Source: Treponema vincentii F0403 | GTDB lineage: Bacteria > Spirochaetota > Spirochaetia > Treponematales > Treponemataceae | DNA length: 64,000 nt | Direction of reading: 5' to 3' | Assembly (NCBI RefSeq): GCF_000412995.1 | Contig: NZ_KE332512.1 | Location: 760,919 to 824,918, forward strand | In this document: positions 1-7,908 of the stretch, piece after piece | Position numbering within the stretch: the first letter of the stretch is position 1 | How the letters are laid out: every line of letters begins with the position of its first letter | Made by a program: the position numbers and the translations under genes | Notes under the pieces: generated by a model | Told to the model about the DNA's origin: nothing | Database searches by the model: none | The model's input: the letters and a program-made list of their open reading frames with translations, nothing else

Positions 1-1
1 G

Positions 2-229
2 CGGAGTGAAGAAAAACAGGAAGCATGGATATTTACACTCAAAAATAGCCTATGTCTTTTCTCTTATCAGGGGCAGGCCGAACTTTCAGGGCAAAAAAAA
101 GAAGAACTCACCGCACTGCTGCAAACATGCCTTGAAGCCGCAGGAGTTACGGCCTATACGGCGCGCTATGCCGACGGCATAGAAATAGAACAGAATCAAA
201 CCCTTGCATCAATCGACATATCCGTGTAA
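2..229 (+). CDS. C-terminal end of an unknown protein (5' end outside window)
   Basis: The reading frame is open from the window edge to a TAA at 227-229 and encodes about 75 residues ending in SIDISV. I do not recognise a domain. The next gene starts 53 bases downstream on the same strand and encodes a YlqH-type FlhB-like protein. In Bacillus the gene before ylqH is ylqG, which some describe as FliK-like, so a flagellar hook-length type protein is possible by position only. The gene is cut by the window edge, so its length and N-terminus are unknown. Confidence 0.6.
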   Translation, partial: RSEEKQEAWIFTLKNSLCLFSYQGQAELSGQKKEELTALLQTCLEAAGVTAYTARYADGIEIEQNQTLASIDISV

Positions 230-282
230 AATAGTTTTGGAATCTATATGACTTTTTTTGTATTTTCTTGGAAAGGAATAGT

Positions 283-549
283 ATGAACCGAACGAACGAC
301 TGTTCGGTTGCATTGTCATATACATTCGGAGAAAGTGTTCCGCTTATTGCCGCCTCGGGACACGGCGTAATCGCGCAAAAAATACGGGAAATTGCCGATA
401 AGTGTCATATTCCCCTTATTAAAAATCCTCTCTTGGCGGAAGTGTTGGTTGAAGCTGAAATAGGCTCTTGTATTCCTGAAGAAACGTATCAAGCGGTTGC
501 CGCTCTTTTTGCATTTCTTCAAAAAAAGGATGGGATAATCGGTGCTTAG
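283..549 (+). CDS. FlhB-like C-terminal-domain protein (YlqH/FhlB type)
   Basis: This 88-residue protein corresponds to the cytoplasmic C-terminal domain of the type III export switch proteins FlhB/YscU, without the membrane domain. Recognisable parts are the start of the domain (SVALSY near residue 6), an ASGHGVIAQKIREIA helix and the segment IPLIKNPLLAEVLVEAEIG, which matches the FlhB pattern of a substituted 'pl.r.Ly' stretch. It cannot be a full export gate and may act as an accessory to FlhB. I chose ATG 283 because AAAGGA lies 5 bases upstream; a TTG at 268 is in frame but has no ribosome site. Its end overlaps the next gene by 8 bases, so the two are probably translated together. Confidence 0.75.
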   Translation: MNRTNDCSVALSYTFGESVPLIAASGHGVIAQKIREIADKCHIPLIKNPLLAEVLVEAEIGSCIPEETYQAVAALFAFLQKKDGIIGA

Positions 550-1771
550 GCGAATTAAGGTAGAAGATTTAAAAGAAGGCATGATGTTTTCGGAACCTCT
601 ATTCTTTGACGACGGTAAGAACAGAGTTCTCGGCAAGGGGCATCCGGTTTCTCAACGCGAACTATCGGTCTTAAAGCAATGGAAAGTTCCTTTCGTGATG
701 ACAGCCGGTAAGATCATAAAAAAAGATGAAGAAGTAGCAGAACTGGTTGAAGAGTTGGATTCGCTTCCGGACGAAAGTGAAGGAGCTGCCGGAAAAAGCA
801 CTAAAAAGCAACAGGAAAAGAAAACTGCAGAACATGCGGTTTTACAACTGCCTGATATTTTAACACATAGTGAACTGTACACCGAATATTTAGCAATCAT
901 CCTAACCCTTGATGTGTTTTTAAACGATGTCAAAAAGAGAAAACCGATGCCGACACGCCCTGTCGACGGAATAGCATTAAGGCTGCGAAATCTGATTGCA
1001 GCCGATAGGCCGCTGGTTATTTCATTTGTTCTATCAGCTATAATTCCCGAACGAGAGATGGCAAAAGCCCTTGTCGATACTGCTATTCTCGCAGAAACTA
1101 TCGCGAATTTTATGAAATTGCCTGAAGACTATATTGATGATATAGTGCTCGGCGCCTTACTGCACGATTGCGGTATGTTAAAAATTCCCGATACTATTTT
1201 AAAAAAGAAGGGCACGCTTTCGGATACCGAAATGCAGACCGTTGCGGCTCATACCGTCTATGGGTATAAAGCCGTATTATCGGAGTTTATGTATACCGAA
1301 CGGGTTGCAATGCTCGTCTTACAGCACCATGAGCGTTGGGACGGTAAAGGATATCCAAACGGGCTCGATAAAGAATCTATCGAAATAGGAGCCCGCATTA
1401 TTGCAGCCGTAGACGCCTTTGTTGCAATGACCGCGCAAAAAGCCTACCGCAGCGCATTGCTTGGATATGATGCGATGAAAACACTGCTTGCCGATAAAGG
1501 CCGCCGCTTTGATTACGAAATTATCAAGGCGATGATCCAAAGCATCGGCGTCTATCCCATCGGTTCCATAGTCTTGATGAACGATACTTCTATCGTGCGC
1601 GTTGTCGGCGTAGCGCCCGAAGCCCCCTTGCGTCCGCTGATTAGGGTGCTTATCGATGAAACCGGGCACCTCTATCCCAACAATAAGGGGAAATTGATCG
1701 ACTTACGCGAATATAAAAATATCTTTATCGTCAAGGCCATCGATCCGTCGCAATATCAGCAAAAAAAATGA
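542..1771 (+). CDS. HD-GYP domain protein, putative cyclic-di-GMP phosphodiesterase
   Basis: A 409-residue soluble protein starting at GTG 542 with AAAGGA about 10 bases upstream. The first 100 residues form the small DUF3391-like region often found before HD-GYP domains. The catalytic part has the HD pair at residues 208-209 (LHDCGM) and the HHERWDGKGYP signature at 262-272, followed by ARIIAAVDAF. HD-GYP enzymes hydrolyse the second messenger c-di-GMP, which in spirochaetes controls motility and host transitions. The usual HDIGK reads HDCGM here, so one conserved lysine is missing; activity is likely but not certain. It overlaps the FlhB-like gene upstream and yraN downstream by 4 bases (ATGA), pointing to one operon. 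Confidence 0.88.
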   Translation: MLRRIKVEDLKEGMMFSEPLFFDDGKNRVLGKGHPVSQRELSVLKQWKVPFVMTAGKIIKKDEEVAELVEELDSLPDESEGAAGKSTKKQQEKKTAEHAVLQLPDILTHSELYTEYLAIILTLDVFLNDVKKRKPMPTRPVDGIALRLRNLIAADRPLVISFVLSAIIPEREMAKALVDTAILAETIANFMKLPEDYIDDIVLGALLHDCGMLKIPDTILKKKGTLSDTEMQTVAAHTVYGYKAVLSEFMYTERVAMLVLQHHERWDGKGYPNGLDKESIEIGARIIAAVDAFVAMTAQKAYRSALLGYDAMKTLLADKGRRFDYEIIKAMIQSIGVYPIGSIVLMNDTSIVRVVGVAPEAPLRPLIRVLIDETGHLYPNNKGKLIDLREYKNIFIVKAIDPSQYQQKK

Positions 1772-2142
1772 CGGAAGAACGGCTTGGGCCGGCAGGAGAA
1801 GCATTTGCAGCAAAATGGCTTGAACGGAACGGATACTCCGTTATTGCCCGGAATTGGCGCACCAGAACCGGTGAAATTGACATTATAGCGGAAAAAAACG
1901 AAACGCTTATCTTCTTTGAAGTAAAAACGCTGCCGCATACGGCGTTTACAGACTTGGATATTATTGTCGGAAATAGAAAACAGGAAAGGATTTGTAAAAC
2001 CGCTAAATATTTTCTCTTAACTCATCGAAAATATAACAAGATGCATATTCGTTTTGATGTTCTTGTGTTGCCGTTTGACCCTCGGACAACGGAAGAAGCA
2101 GAGCCTGTGCATTTAGAGAATGCTTTTGAGGATTATATATGA
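1768..2142 (+). CDS. yraN: YraN family (UPF0102) nuclease-fold protein
   Basis: A 124-residue protein of the UPF0102/YraN family, predicted to have an endonuclease-like PD-(D/E)XK fold. The pattern G..GE..A..WL...GY..IARNWRTRTGEIDIIAE....LIFFEVKT is plain: the GEIDII aspartate/glutamate and the E of FFEVK form the expected active-site residues near positions 32-57. The cellular role of the family is not settled; links to DNA uptake and to rnhB have been proposed. The ATG overlaps the stop of the HD-GYP gene, and its own stop overlaps the following small gene, so it belongs to the same transcript. Confidence 0.9.
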   Translation: MTEERLGPAGEAFAAKWLERNGYSVIARNWRTRTGEIDIIAEKNETLIFFEVKTLPHTAFTDLDIIVGNRKQERICKTAKYFLLTHRKYNKMHIRFDVLVLPFDPRTTEEAEPVHLENAFEDYI

Positions 2143-2315
2143 ATGTTGGCGTGTTTCCAAAGAAAGAGCGGTATACTCCCCGCAAATACTTTACCGAATC
2201 TGATTTTCGCGAAATGGAAACAAAACTCAAGGATGAGGCGTATATTCAGGCCGCAATATATCGATTGGCGTCGATATTGACCGAACAAATGATGTATATG
2301 AGAGATGATGAATAA
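2139..2315 (+). CDS. Small hypothetical protein, 58 aa
   Basis: A short frame starting at ATG 2139, overlapping the yraN stop (ATGA), and ending at TAA 2313-2315, whose last base is the first base of the next ATG. It encodes MNVGVFPKKERYTPRKYF..., a charged, largely helical 58-residue protein ending in MRDDE. I see no known motif. Overlaps of 4 bases upstream and 1 base downstream in a row of same-strand genes are the main reason to call it real. Confidence 0.65.
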   Translation: MNVGVFPKKERYTPRKYFTESDFREMETKLKDEAYIQAAIYRLASILTEQMMYMRDDE

Positions 2316-2716
2316 TGAGTAATAGACGGGAACATAGAAAAGGTAATCGTTATAACGAAAACACCGCAACAGACAATAGACCGTATACCGATTCACATCA
2401 TGATGAATCTGCTGAAGTCTTTATCTGCGCACGATGCGGAAAACCTATCAAAGACTTGAGTGCCGCGCTGGCTGATAAAACGGACGGAAATCCGGTACAC
2501 TTCGATTGCGTATTGAATTTTTTAAAACAGCATGAAACCTTACAGGCAAACGAGGCCGTTACCTACATCGGCCAAGGCAGATTTGCCGTTATCAAATATG
2601 CTTCGATGGTAACAATGAAAGAGTTTACGATCGTACGCATCATCGAATGGGAAGATAAAAATCAGCGGGCGGAATGGCGAGGAAAAATTGCCGACCGTTT
2701 CAGCTTAATCGATTAA
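2315..2716 (+). CDS. Hypothetical protein with a CxxC...HxxC zinc-ribbon-like motif
   Basis: A 133-residue soluble protein. After a polar, probably disordered first 35 residues comes FICARCGKPIKDLSAALADKTDGNPVHFDCV, in which CxxC and HxxC are spaced about 22 residues apart as in a treble-clef or zinc-ribbon site. The C-terminal half (FAVIKY..., FTIVRIIEWEDK) looks like a small beta domain. No function can be assigned. It is the last gene of the overlapping plus-strand run and faces leuS, with a structured repeat between them. Confidence 0.7.
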   Translation: MSNRREHRKGNRYNENTATDNRPYTDSHHDESAEVFICARCGKPIKDLSAALADKTDGNPVHFDCVLNFLKQHETLQANEAVTYIGQGRFAVIKYASMVTMKEFTIVRIIEWEDKNQRAEWRGKIADRFSLID

Positions 2717-2779
2717 GTGAACAGTCTTTCCGTAAGCCTTTTGAAAACAGGAGTCTGAGGCTGTTGGGTACCTTCCTTA

Positions 2780-2810
2780 CTGTGCGAAATTTTTCCAAAA
2801 TTTCGTACAG
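2780..2810. repeat. GTGCGAAATTTT hairpin, copy 1
   Basis: An inverted repeat with 14-base arms (CTGTGCGAAATTTT and AAAATTTCGTACAG, one G-T pair) and a 3-base loop. Near-identical hairpins occur at 28435-28464 and 45369-45396, each next to a member of the 17-bp terminal-repeat family. It lies between convergent genes and could act as a terminator, although its recurrence suggests a mobile origin. Confidence 0.65.
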
Positions 2811-2825
2811 TTTATTTCAGAAGCA

Positions 2826-2966
2826 GGGCAAATGCATCAGACGAATAAAGACAAATTCTGCGAAATTAAGAGGCTGTGAGACCATTTGAACCGCAAAGGT
2901 TCAATTCTGGTTGAATAGCCTCTTAATTTCGCAGGGCTGTAAAAAAATACTCTGATGCGTTTATCC
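2826..2966 (-). repeat. Structured intergenic repeat, copy A (141 bp, internally shortened)
   Basis: The element is bounded by imperfect 17-bp inverted repeats, GGGCAAATGCATCAGAC at 2826-2842 and its partner ending at 2966. Inside, CTGCGAAATTAAGAGGCT (2858-2875) pairs perfectly with 2917-2934. On the minus strand the interior carries GGTTCAAATGGTCTCACAG, the core shared with copies B and D. Three hairpins seen in B and D are absent, so this is a shortened copy. Sequence at 2726-2747 just outside matches the interior of copy C at 28548-28569 at 21 of 22 bases. It separates the convergent genes ending at 2716 and 2973. Confidence 0.75.
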
Positions 2967-2972
2967 TAAGCA

Positions 2973-5543
2973 TTATAGAACGATATTCACAAGCTTATTC
3001 GGCACCACAATCACCTTTTTAGGCGGCTTACCGCCGAGGAAGCGCTGTGCACCATCCGTTTTTAAGGCGATCGCTTCAAGCTCATCTTTAGGTAAATCGA
3101 TAGCGGCCTGAAATTTATCGCGTACCTTTCCGTTGATTTGCACGACAATCGTACATTCGGAATCGATGCAAAACTTTTCGACGTACATCGGCCATTGTGC
3201 GTAAGCGATAGTTTCCATATACCCTAGCTTTTCCCACAGCTCTTCGGCAAGATGCGGCGCATAAGGAGCGAGCAGCTTGATAAATGTCTCCCATGCAAAG
3301 CGGGGCACGCTATTGTATTTTCCGAGCGCATTGATAAAAATCATCATTTGGCTGATTGCGGTATTGAAATTAAGCGATGCGGTATCCTCCGTGATCTTCT
3401 TAATGGTCTTATTGAGGAGCTTGGTAATTTCCGCATGCTCCGGCGTACTCGTATCGTTTACCGGACACAAAGTCAGCTCTTTTCCTGCAATCCCCCAGAT
3501 TTTTTCCAAGAAGCGGAAAATTCCTATAAGTCCCTGCGTATTCCACGGTTTGGACATATCGAGCGGCCCCATAAACATCTCGTACATACGGCACGAATCT
3601 GCGCCGTATTGAGCGATCATCTCATCAGGGTTGATAACATTTTTTAAGCTCTTCGACATCTTTGCAACAACCCGTTTCAGCTTTTCGCCGGTGCTTTTTT
3701 CCTCAAAGGACTCTTCGCCGGTCTGGATAACCTCGTCGATCGGCACGAGCGAACCGTTCGAGCGCTGATACGCAAAGGAGGTAATCATTCCCTGATTGAC
3801 AAGTCGCATAAACGGTTCCTTGGTGTGCACCAAGCCTAAATCGTACAAGACCTTGTGCCAAAAGCGGGCATAGAGGAGGTGGAGTACCGCATGTTCCGCG
3901 CCGCCGATATAGAGGTTAACCGGCATCCAATAGGCTTCCTTTTCCTTGGCACAAAAGCTGTGTGCATTATGGGGATCAAGGTAGCGGAGATAGTACCAGC
4001 ACGACCCCGCCCATTGCGGCATGGTATTGGTTTCGCGGCAGGCAGGGCGGCCGCAGTGCGGACACACGGTATTAACCCATTCGGGTATCTTGGCAAGCGG
4101 GCTTTCTCCAGTATCCGAAGGGGTGTAGCTATCCGTTTCCGGCAATGCAAGCGGTAAATCTTTTTCGTCCAGCGGGACAACGCCGCATTTCGGACAATGC
4201 ACTAACGGGATGGGTTCCCCCCAATAGCGCTGCCTGCTGAAAACCCAGTCGCGGAGCTTATAATTGACGGCCTTTTTTCCAAAGCCGTGCGCGGCTGCAT
4301 AGTCGGTAACACGTTCTATAGCTTCCCGTGTCGGCAATCCGGTAAATTCGCCCGAATTTACCGCATAGCCGTCGGCAACGGTGCATTCCGTAGGAGTGGC
4401 ACGGTAATCGCCCGCCGCGCCCTTTTCTTTCCATTCAGCTTCGGACGCAACCGTTTGAATAACCGGCAGCGAAAAGAGTTGAGCAAACTCCCAGTCGCGC
4501 TCGTCATGCGCCGGAACCGCCATAATGGCGCCGGTTCCGTAAGAAACCAAAATATAATCGGAGATCCAAATCGGAATATTTTCTTTTGTCAGCGGATTTA
4601 CTGCATACGCGCCGGTAAAGACGCCGCTTTTTTTCTTAGAAAGTTCAGTCCGCTCAAGGTCGGTTTTCTTTGCCGTCTCATCGATATAGCGCTGCACGGC
4701 GTCTTTTTGCTCCCCGCTGACAATGCGCATGACGAGCGGGTGCTCCGGTGCAAGCACGAGGTAGGTCGCCCCGAAAATAGTGTCCGGCCGAGTAGTATAC
4801 ACGGTGATCTTTTCGCCTTCATGCGGAGCGGCAAGGTGAAAGTCTATTTCCGCTCCGGTGCTTTTGCCGATCCAATTCCGCTGCATCACCTTAACGGATT
4901 GAGGCCAGTCCAATTCATCCAAATCTTCAAGGAGCCGCTCCGCATACGCAGTTATCTTGAGCATCCACTGCCGGACATTCTTACGGACAACCTGCGTACC
5001 GCAGCGCTCACAGCATCCTTCCTTTACTTCCTCATTCGCAAGGCCGGTTAAACAACTCGGGCACCAATTAATCGGCGCTTCCGTTTCGTACGCTAAGCCT
5101 TTTTTATACAGCTGCAAAAATATCCACTGAGTCCAGCGGTAATAGTCCACATCCGAGGTCGCAAGCTCGCGATCCCAGTCGTAGGAAAAGCCGAACGCTT
5201 GTATTTGCTTTCGGAAGGTATCGATATTTTCTTTCGTGGTAATGCGCGGGTGAGTGCCGGTCTTAATTGCATAATTTTCGGCCGGCAAGCCGAAGGAATC
5301 AAAGCCCATCGGATGCAGCACCGCAAATCCGTTCATGCGAAGATACCGGCAATAAATATCGGTTGCCGTATAGCCTTCAGGGTGTCCGACATGCAGCCCC
5401 GCTCCCGACGGATACGGAAACATATCCAATATATATGCCCGTTTTTCGGGCGAATAATTTTCATCCTCGGTTACCTTAAATGTTTTATGATCTTTCCAAT
5501 ATTTTTGCCATTTTTTTTCAATATCGTTAAAAGGATACGGCAT
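2973..5543 (-). CDS. leuS: Leucyl-tRNA synthetase
   Basis: An 856-residue class I aminoacyl-tRNA synthetase that charges tRNA-Leu in the cytoplasm; the length fits bacterial LeuRS. The HIGH motif is HVGH at residues 51-54 in [12 protein letters not shown], and KMSKS is at 628-632. Between them lie zinc-binding cysteines ([17 protein letters not shown], and a second CPKCG..CPHCG pair) and the CP1 editing domain with [21 protein letters not shown] and [15 protein letters not shown]. The start ATG has GGGAG about 8 bases upstream. It stands alone, facing the gene run at 283-2716. Confidence 0.98.
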   Translation of the reverse strand: MPYPFNDIEKKWQKYWKDHKTFKVTEDENYSPEKRAYILDMFPYPSGAGLHVGHPEGYTATDIYCRYLRMNGFAVLHPMGFDSFGLPAENYAIKTGTHPRITTKENIDTFRKQIQAFGFSYDWDRELATSDVDYYRWTQWIFLQLYKKGLAYETEAPINWCPSCLTGLANEEVKEGCCERCGTQVVRKNVRQWMLKITAYAERLLEDLDELDWPQSVKVMQRNWIGKSTGAEIDFHLAAPHEGEKITVYTTRPDTIFGATYLVLAPEHPLVMRIVSGEQKDAVQRYIDETAKKTDLERTELSKKKSGVFTGAYAVNPLTKENIPIWISDYILVSYGTGAIMAVPAHDERDWEFAQLFSLPVIQTVASEAEWKEKGAAGDYRATPTECTVADGYAVNSGEFTGLPTREAIERVTDYAAAHGFGKKAVNYKLRDWVFSRQRYWGEPIPLVHCPKCGVVPLDEKDLPLALPETDSYTPSDTGESPLAKIPEWVNTVCPHCGRPACRETNTMPQWAGSCWYYLRYLDPHNAHSFCAKEKEAYWMPVNLYIGGAEHAVLHLLYARFWHKVLYDLGLVHTKEPFMRLVNQGMITSFAYQRSNGSLVPIDEVIQTGEESFEEKSTGEKLKRVVAKMSKSLKNVINPDEMIAQYGADSCRMYEMFMGPLDMSKPWNTQGLIGIFRFLEKIWGIAGKELTLCPVNDTSTPEHAEITKLLNKTIKKITEDTASLNFNTAISQMMIFINALGKYNSVPRFAWETFIKLLAPYAPHLAEELWEKLGYMETIAYAQWPMYVEKFCIDSECTIVVQINGKVRDKFQAAIDLPKDELEAIALKTDGAQRFLGGKPPKKVIVVPNKLVNIVL

Positions 5544-5605
5544 ATATAACTCCCTTAAGCTTCAGTTTTTAGAGATACCTTATTACTGCTATTTTATTAC
5601 TGTTA

Positions 5606-5890
5606 TTATAGAAGGATTACTTTTTTGCTATCGGTCTTAGTAATCCCGAATACCCGCAAAATATTTTCCGTGGTATAATCCGCATGGGCTAACTTGTTAT
5701 AATAGTCCGTAACGGTTTGCAGCTCTTCTTGAGAGTCATCGTAGACGGCAAAAGCCGCTGCACTGCGGAAAGCGCCTGCCTCAAGCAGCTGCGCCAAAGT
5801 CTTATTGCCGTTTTTAGCGCGGCGTTCTTTATCGACTACTGCTGCAGCGCCGTCATAGCCGATTGTACTGATAAAGTCATTTTTTGTCAT
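5606..5890 (-). CDS. Small hypothetical protein, 94 aa
   Basis: A 94-residue protein (MTKNDFISTIGYDGAAAVVDKERRAKN...) without signal peptide or membrane segment. It is mostly helical with an alanine-rich middle and ends in KVILL. GGGAG sits 6 bases before the ATG, and codon use matches the neighbours, so I take it as a real gene. It lies upstream of leuS on the same strand with a 62-base gap. I do not recognise a family. Confidence 0.65.
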   Translation of the reverse strand: MTKNDFISTIGYDGAAAVVDKERRAKNGNKTLAQLLEAGAFRSAAAFAVYDDSQEELQTVTDYYNKLAHADYTTENILRVFGITKTDSKKVILL

Positions 5891-5944
5891 ATATTACTCC
5901 CATAAAAAGTCAAGAAGAAAGTATCAACTTTCGATTGACTTTTT

Positions 5945-6008
5945 ACGTACGTTCGTAACGAAGTGAGAACGTGCGTATGATATACAAGTTTGCGCTTGAG
6001 CAAACTTG
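5945..6008. repeat. Two consecutive hairpins upstream of the 94-aa gene
   Basis: ACGTACGTTC at 5945-5954 pairs with 5967-5976, and CAAGTTTGC at 5985-5993 pairs with 6000-6008. Both lie between the rubredoxin terminator and the start of the 94-aa gene at 5890. They could be 5' leader structure of that gene or a worn intergenic repeat; nothing here decides it. Confidence 0.5.
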
Positions 6009-6012
6009 AGTA

Positions 6013-6045
6013 AATAAAAGCCGTACTATTGGTACGGCTTTTATT
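6013..6045. terminator. Rho-independent terminator downstream of rubredoxin
   Basis: AATAAAAGCCGTAC (6013-6026) pairs with 6032-6045 around a 5-base loop, giving a 14-bp stem whose outer part supplies an A run on one side and a T run on the other. It starts 14 bases past the rubredoxin stop codon on the minus strand. Confidence 0.8.
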
Positions 6046-6058
6046 TTACGTTCCTTGC

Positions 6059-6217
6059 TTAAACCTTTTTAAACCCGTCCTTTGAAACGCCGCAAAGCGG
6101 ACATACCCATGTGTCGGGAAGCTCTTCAAACCGGGTACCCGGCTTAATATTACCTTCAGGATCGCCGGTGTTGGGATCATACTCATACCCGCATAAATCG
6201 CATACATATTTATCCAT
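6059..6217 (-). CDS. Rubredoxin
   Basis: A 52-residue protein, [18 protein letters not shown]...[18 protein letters not shown]. The two CxxCG knuckles ([12 protein letters not shown] and [13 protein letters not shown]) are the iron-binding site of rubredoxin, a one-electron carrier that in anaerobes feeds NADH- or flavoprotein-derived electrons to oxygen- and peroxide-detoxifying enzymes. Length is typical. The ATG is preceded by GGGAG about 5-6 bases away. A terminator follows directly, so it is the last gene of its transcript; no partner reductase is next to it. Confidence 0.95.
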   Translation of the reverse strand: MDKYVCDLCGYEYDPNTGDPEGNIKPGTRFEELPDTWVCPLCGVSKDGFKKV

Positions 6218-6322
6218 ACCCTACTCCCATTACTCCTTACAGAATACTTACAAGCCACTACTATACGGGTTTTAGGGCAGTTTTACAAGTAGGAACAGAC
6301 AAAGCTGTCTTGTTATATTCTG

Positions 6323-6351
6323 TTGACAATTCGGGTCTATTCGTATATATT
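6323..6351 (+). promoter_or_regulatory. Sigma-70-type promoter for the MATE gene
   Basis: TTGACA at 6323-6328 and TATATT at 6346-6351 are separated by 17 bases. The match is near consensus and lies about 70 bases before the start codon of the plus-strand MATE gene, in a region otherwise free of genes. Confidence 0.8.
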
Positions 6352-6420
6352 TTCCATCGCAAATAACTGACGGTACCGTCGGTTTCTAACTTTGTTCAGT
6401 TTTTATTTTAAGGAGCGTTT

Positions 6421-7758
6421 ATGACAGATAAACGGGAAGAGCTTGTATCGGGAAATATCGTCAAGCTCATGTTGCAGCTGGGTATACCGGGCATCATTGG
6501 GATGCTGGTAATCAGTTTATACAGCTTTGTCGATGCTATGTTTGTCGGGCGGTATGTGGGAGAAAAAGCACTCGGCGCAATCAGCGTTGCTTATGCATTT
6601 ACATTGGTAAATAACGGTATTGCGGTTCTGATCGGGATGGGTTCCGCATCAATTTTATCGCGTGCTGTGGGACGGAAAGATCAAAAGACCATCGATTCAG
6701 TGATGGGGAACGTATTCGTATTGGCACTGCTGATGTCGTCGGCGGTGATGATAGTCGGATATATTTTTGCGCCGCAGTTATTAAGCCTTATCGGGGCGGA
6801 AGGGGAAATGCACGCACTGGGTGTGCAGTATTTACGGATTGTGTACCTCGGATCCATCTTTGTGAACTTCGGACAGGCGTCGAATATGGTGCTGCGCGGA
6901 GAAGGGAGAATTGCACTTGCGATGATCATTATGGGATCGGGTGCGGTGCTGAATATTGCCCTCGACGCGCTGTTTATTATCGTGTTTAAGCAAGGGATTG
7001 CCGGCGCGGCAATTGCCACGGTTATTTCGCAGGCGGTGTTTGCGCTGTTCAGTTTTTTCTACTTTTTATGCTTCAGCAAGAATGTGCGCTTTAAGACCTT
7101 TAAACTGGATAAGTCGATTGTCGGAGAAACCATCGCAATCGGTATGTCGGGTATGATTATGCAGGTGCTTTCGTTGGTACAGCAAACGGTGATGTACTCC
7201 ACGTTGAAAAAATACGGCGGAGAAGATCAGGTTGTATTGATGGGCGCATTCTTCCGCTATTTGATGTTAAGCTTTATCCCGCTCTGGGGATTAAGCCAAG
7301 GGTTCCAGCCTTTTGTCGGCACAAACTTCGGCGCGGGTCTTTTTGAGCGGGTAAAAAAAGGAACGTGGATGTTTTACGGCTTCGGACTTTTACTCGCAGT
7401 AATTGCATGGGGTATCTTTTTACTTAGCCCCGAAAAAGTATTAAGCCTATTTATCGATAATCCCGTACTCGTATCACAGGGGAAAACCAACGCCGTTATC
7501 GCCATGCTGATATTCCCCGCACTTGCGATTATGATATTGAACATGACCTTGTTCCAGGCAATCGGTAAGCCGAAACCCGCCGGTATTTTGGCAATTTCCC
7601 GTCAGCTGGTGTTCTTTGTGCCTGCCGTACTGATCCTGCCTCATTTCTTCGGCGCCCGGGGTATATGGCTTGCAATGCCGCTCGTTGACGGAATCGTTGT
7701 CATTATTTCGGTCGTTATTATGATAAAAATATTTACAACCGACCTTGCAAAAAAATAA
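6421..7758 (+). CDS. MATE family efflux transporter
   Basis: A 445-residue inner-membrane protein with about 12 hydrophobic segments. Typical MATE features are the N-terminal GNIVKLMLQLGIPGIIGMLVISLYSFVDAMFVGRYVGEKALGAISV and, in the second half, LWGLSQGFQPFVGTNFGAG, which mirrors the first half as in this two-fold repeated family. MATE proteins expel cationic drugs, dyes or flavin-like compounds in exchange for Na+ or H+; the substrate here cannot be read. AAGGAG lies just before ATG 6421, a strong promoter stands upstream and a terminator follows, so it is a single-gene unit. Confidence 0.92.
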   Translation: MTDKREELVSGNIVKLMLQLGIPGIIGMLVISLYSFVDAMFVGRYVGEKALGAISVAYAFTLVNNGIAVLIGMGSASILSRAVGRKDQKTIDSVMGNVFVLALLMSSAVMIVGYIFAPQLLSLIGAEGEMHALGVQYLRIVYLGSIFVNFGQASNMVLRGEGRIALAMIIMGSGAVLNIALDALFIIVFKQGIAGAAIATVISQAVFALFSFFYFLCFSKNVRFKTFKLDKSIVGETIAIGMSGMIMQVLSLVQQTVMYSTLKKYGGEDQVVLMGAFFRYLMLSFIPLWGLSQGFQPFVGTNFGAGLFERVKKGTWMFYGFGLLLAVIAWGIFLLSPEKVLSLFIDNPVLVSQGKTNAVIAMLIFPALAIMILNMTLFQAIGKPKPAGILAISRQLVFFVPAVLILPHFFGARGIWLAMPLVDGIVVIISVVIMIKIFTTDLAKK

Positions 7759-7824
7759 AAGCGATTTATTTTTTTAAGTCCACCGCAAAGCCGCAAAGAA
7801 TTTTCTCAATAACTGCCGGTTAAG

Positions 7825-7860
7825 AAAAACCTCTAAAAGATTCAGTTTTTAGAGGTTTTT
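7825..7860. terminator. Terminator hairpin after the MATE gene
   Basis: AAAAACCTCTAAAA at 7825-7838 pairs with TTTTAGAGGTTTTT at 7847-7860 with a short loop. The T-rich 3' arm follows the MATE stop by about 65 bases and fits factor-independent termination in either direction. Confidence 0.75.
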
Positions 7861-7886
7861 CTCTGCGTCCTTGCAGTCGATAATTC

Positions 7887-7908
7887 ATAATTCATAATTA
7901 TGAATTAT
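7887..7908. repeat. Perfect 22-bp A+T palindrome
   Basis: The 22 bases read the same on both strands (built on AATTCATAATTATGAATT) and touch the stop codon of the solute-binding protein gene. A degenerate relative begins near 20943. Such A+T palindromes may be protein sites or worn insertion ends; no function is supported. Confidence 0.6.

Noticed and set aside
2674-2889. 71-codon plus-strand frame after the zinc-ribbon-like gene
   Set aside because: It starts inside that gene in another frame and continues through repeat copy A, so it is an accident of the repeat.
4287-5051. 254-codon open frame on the plus strand inside leuS
   Set aside because: It is antisense to strongly conserved LeuRS sequence (editing domain and zinc ligands), and its translation is Arg/Cys-rich with no domain.
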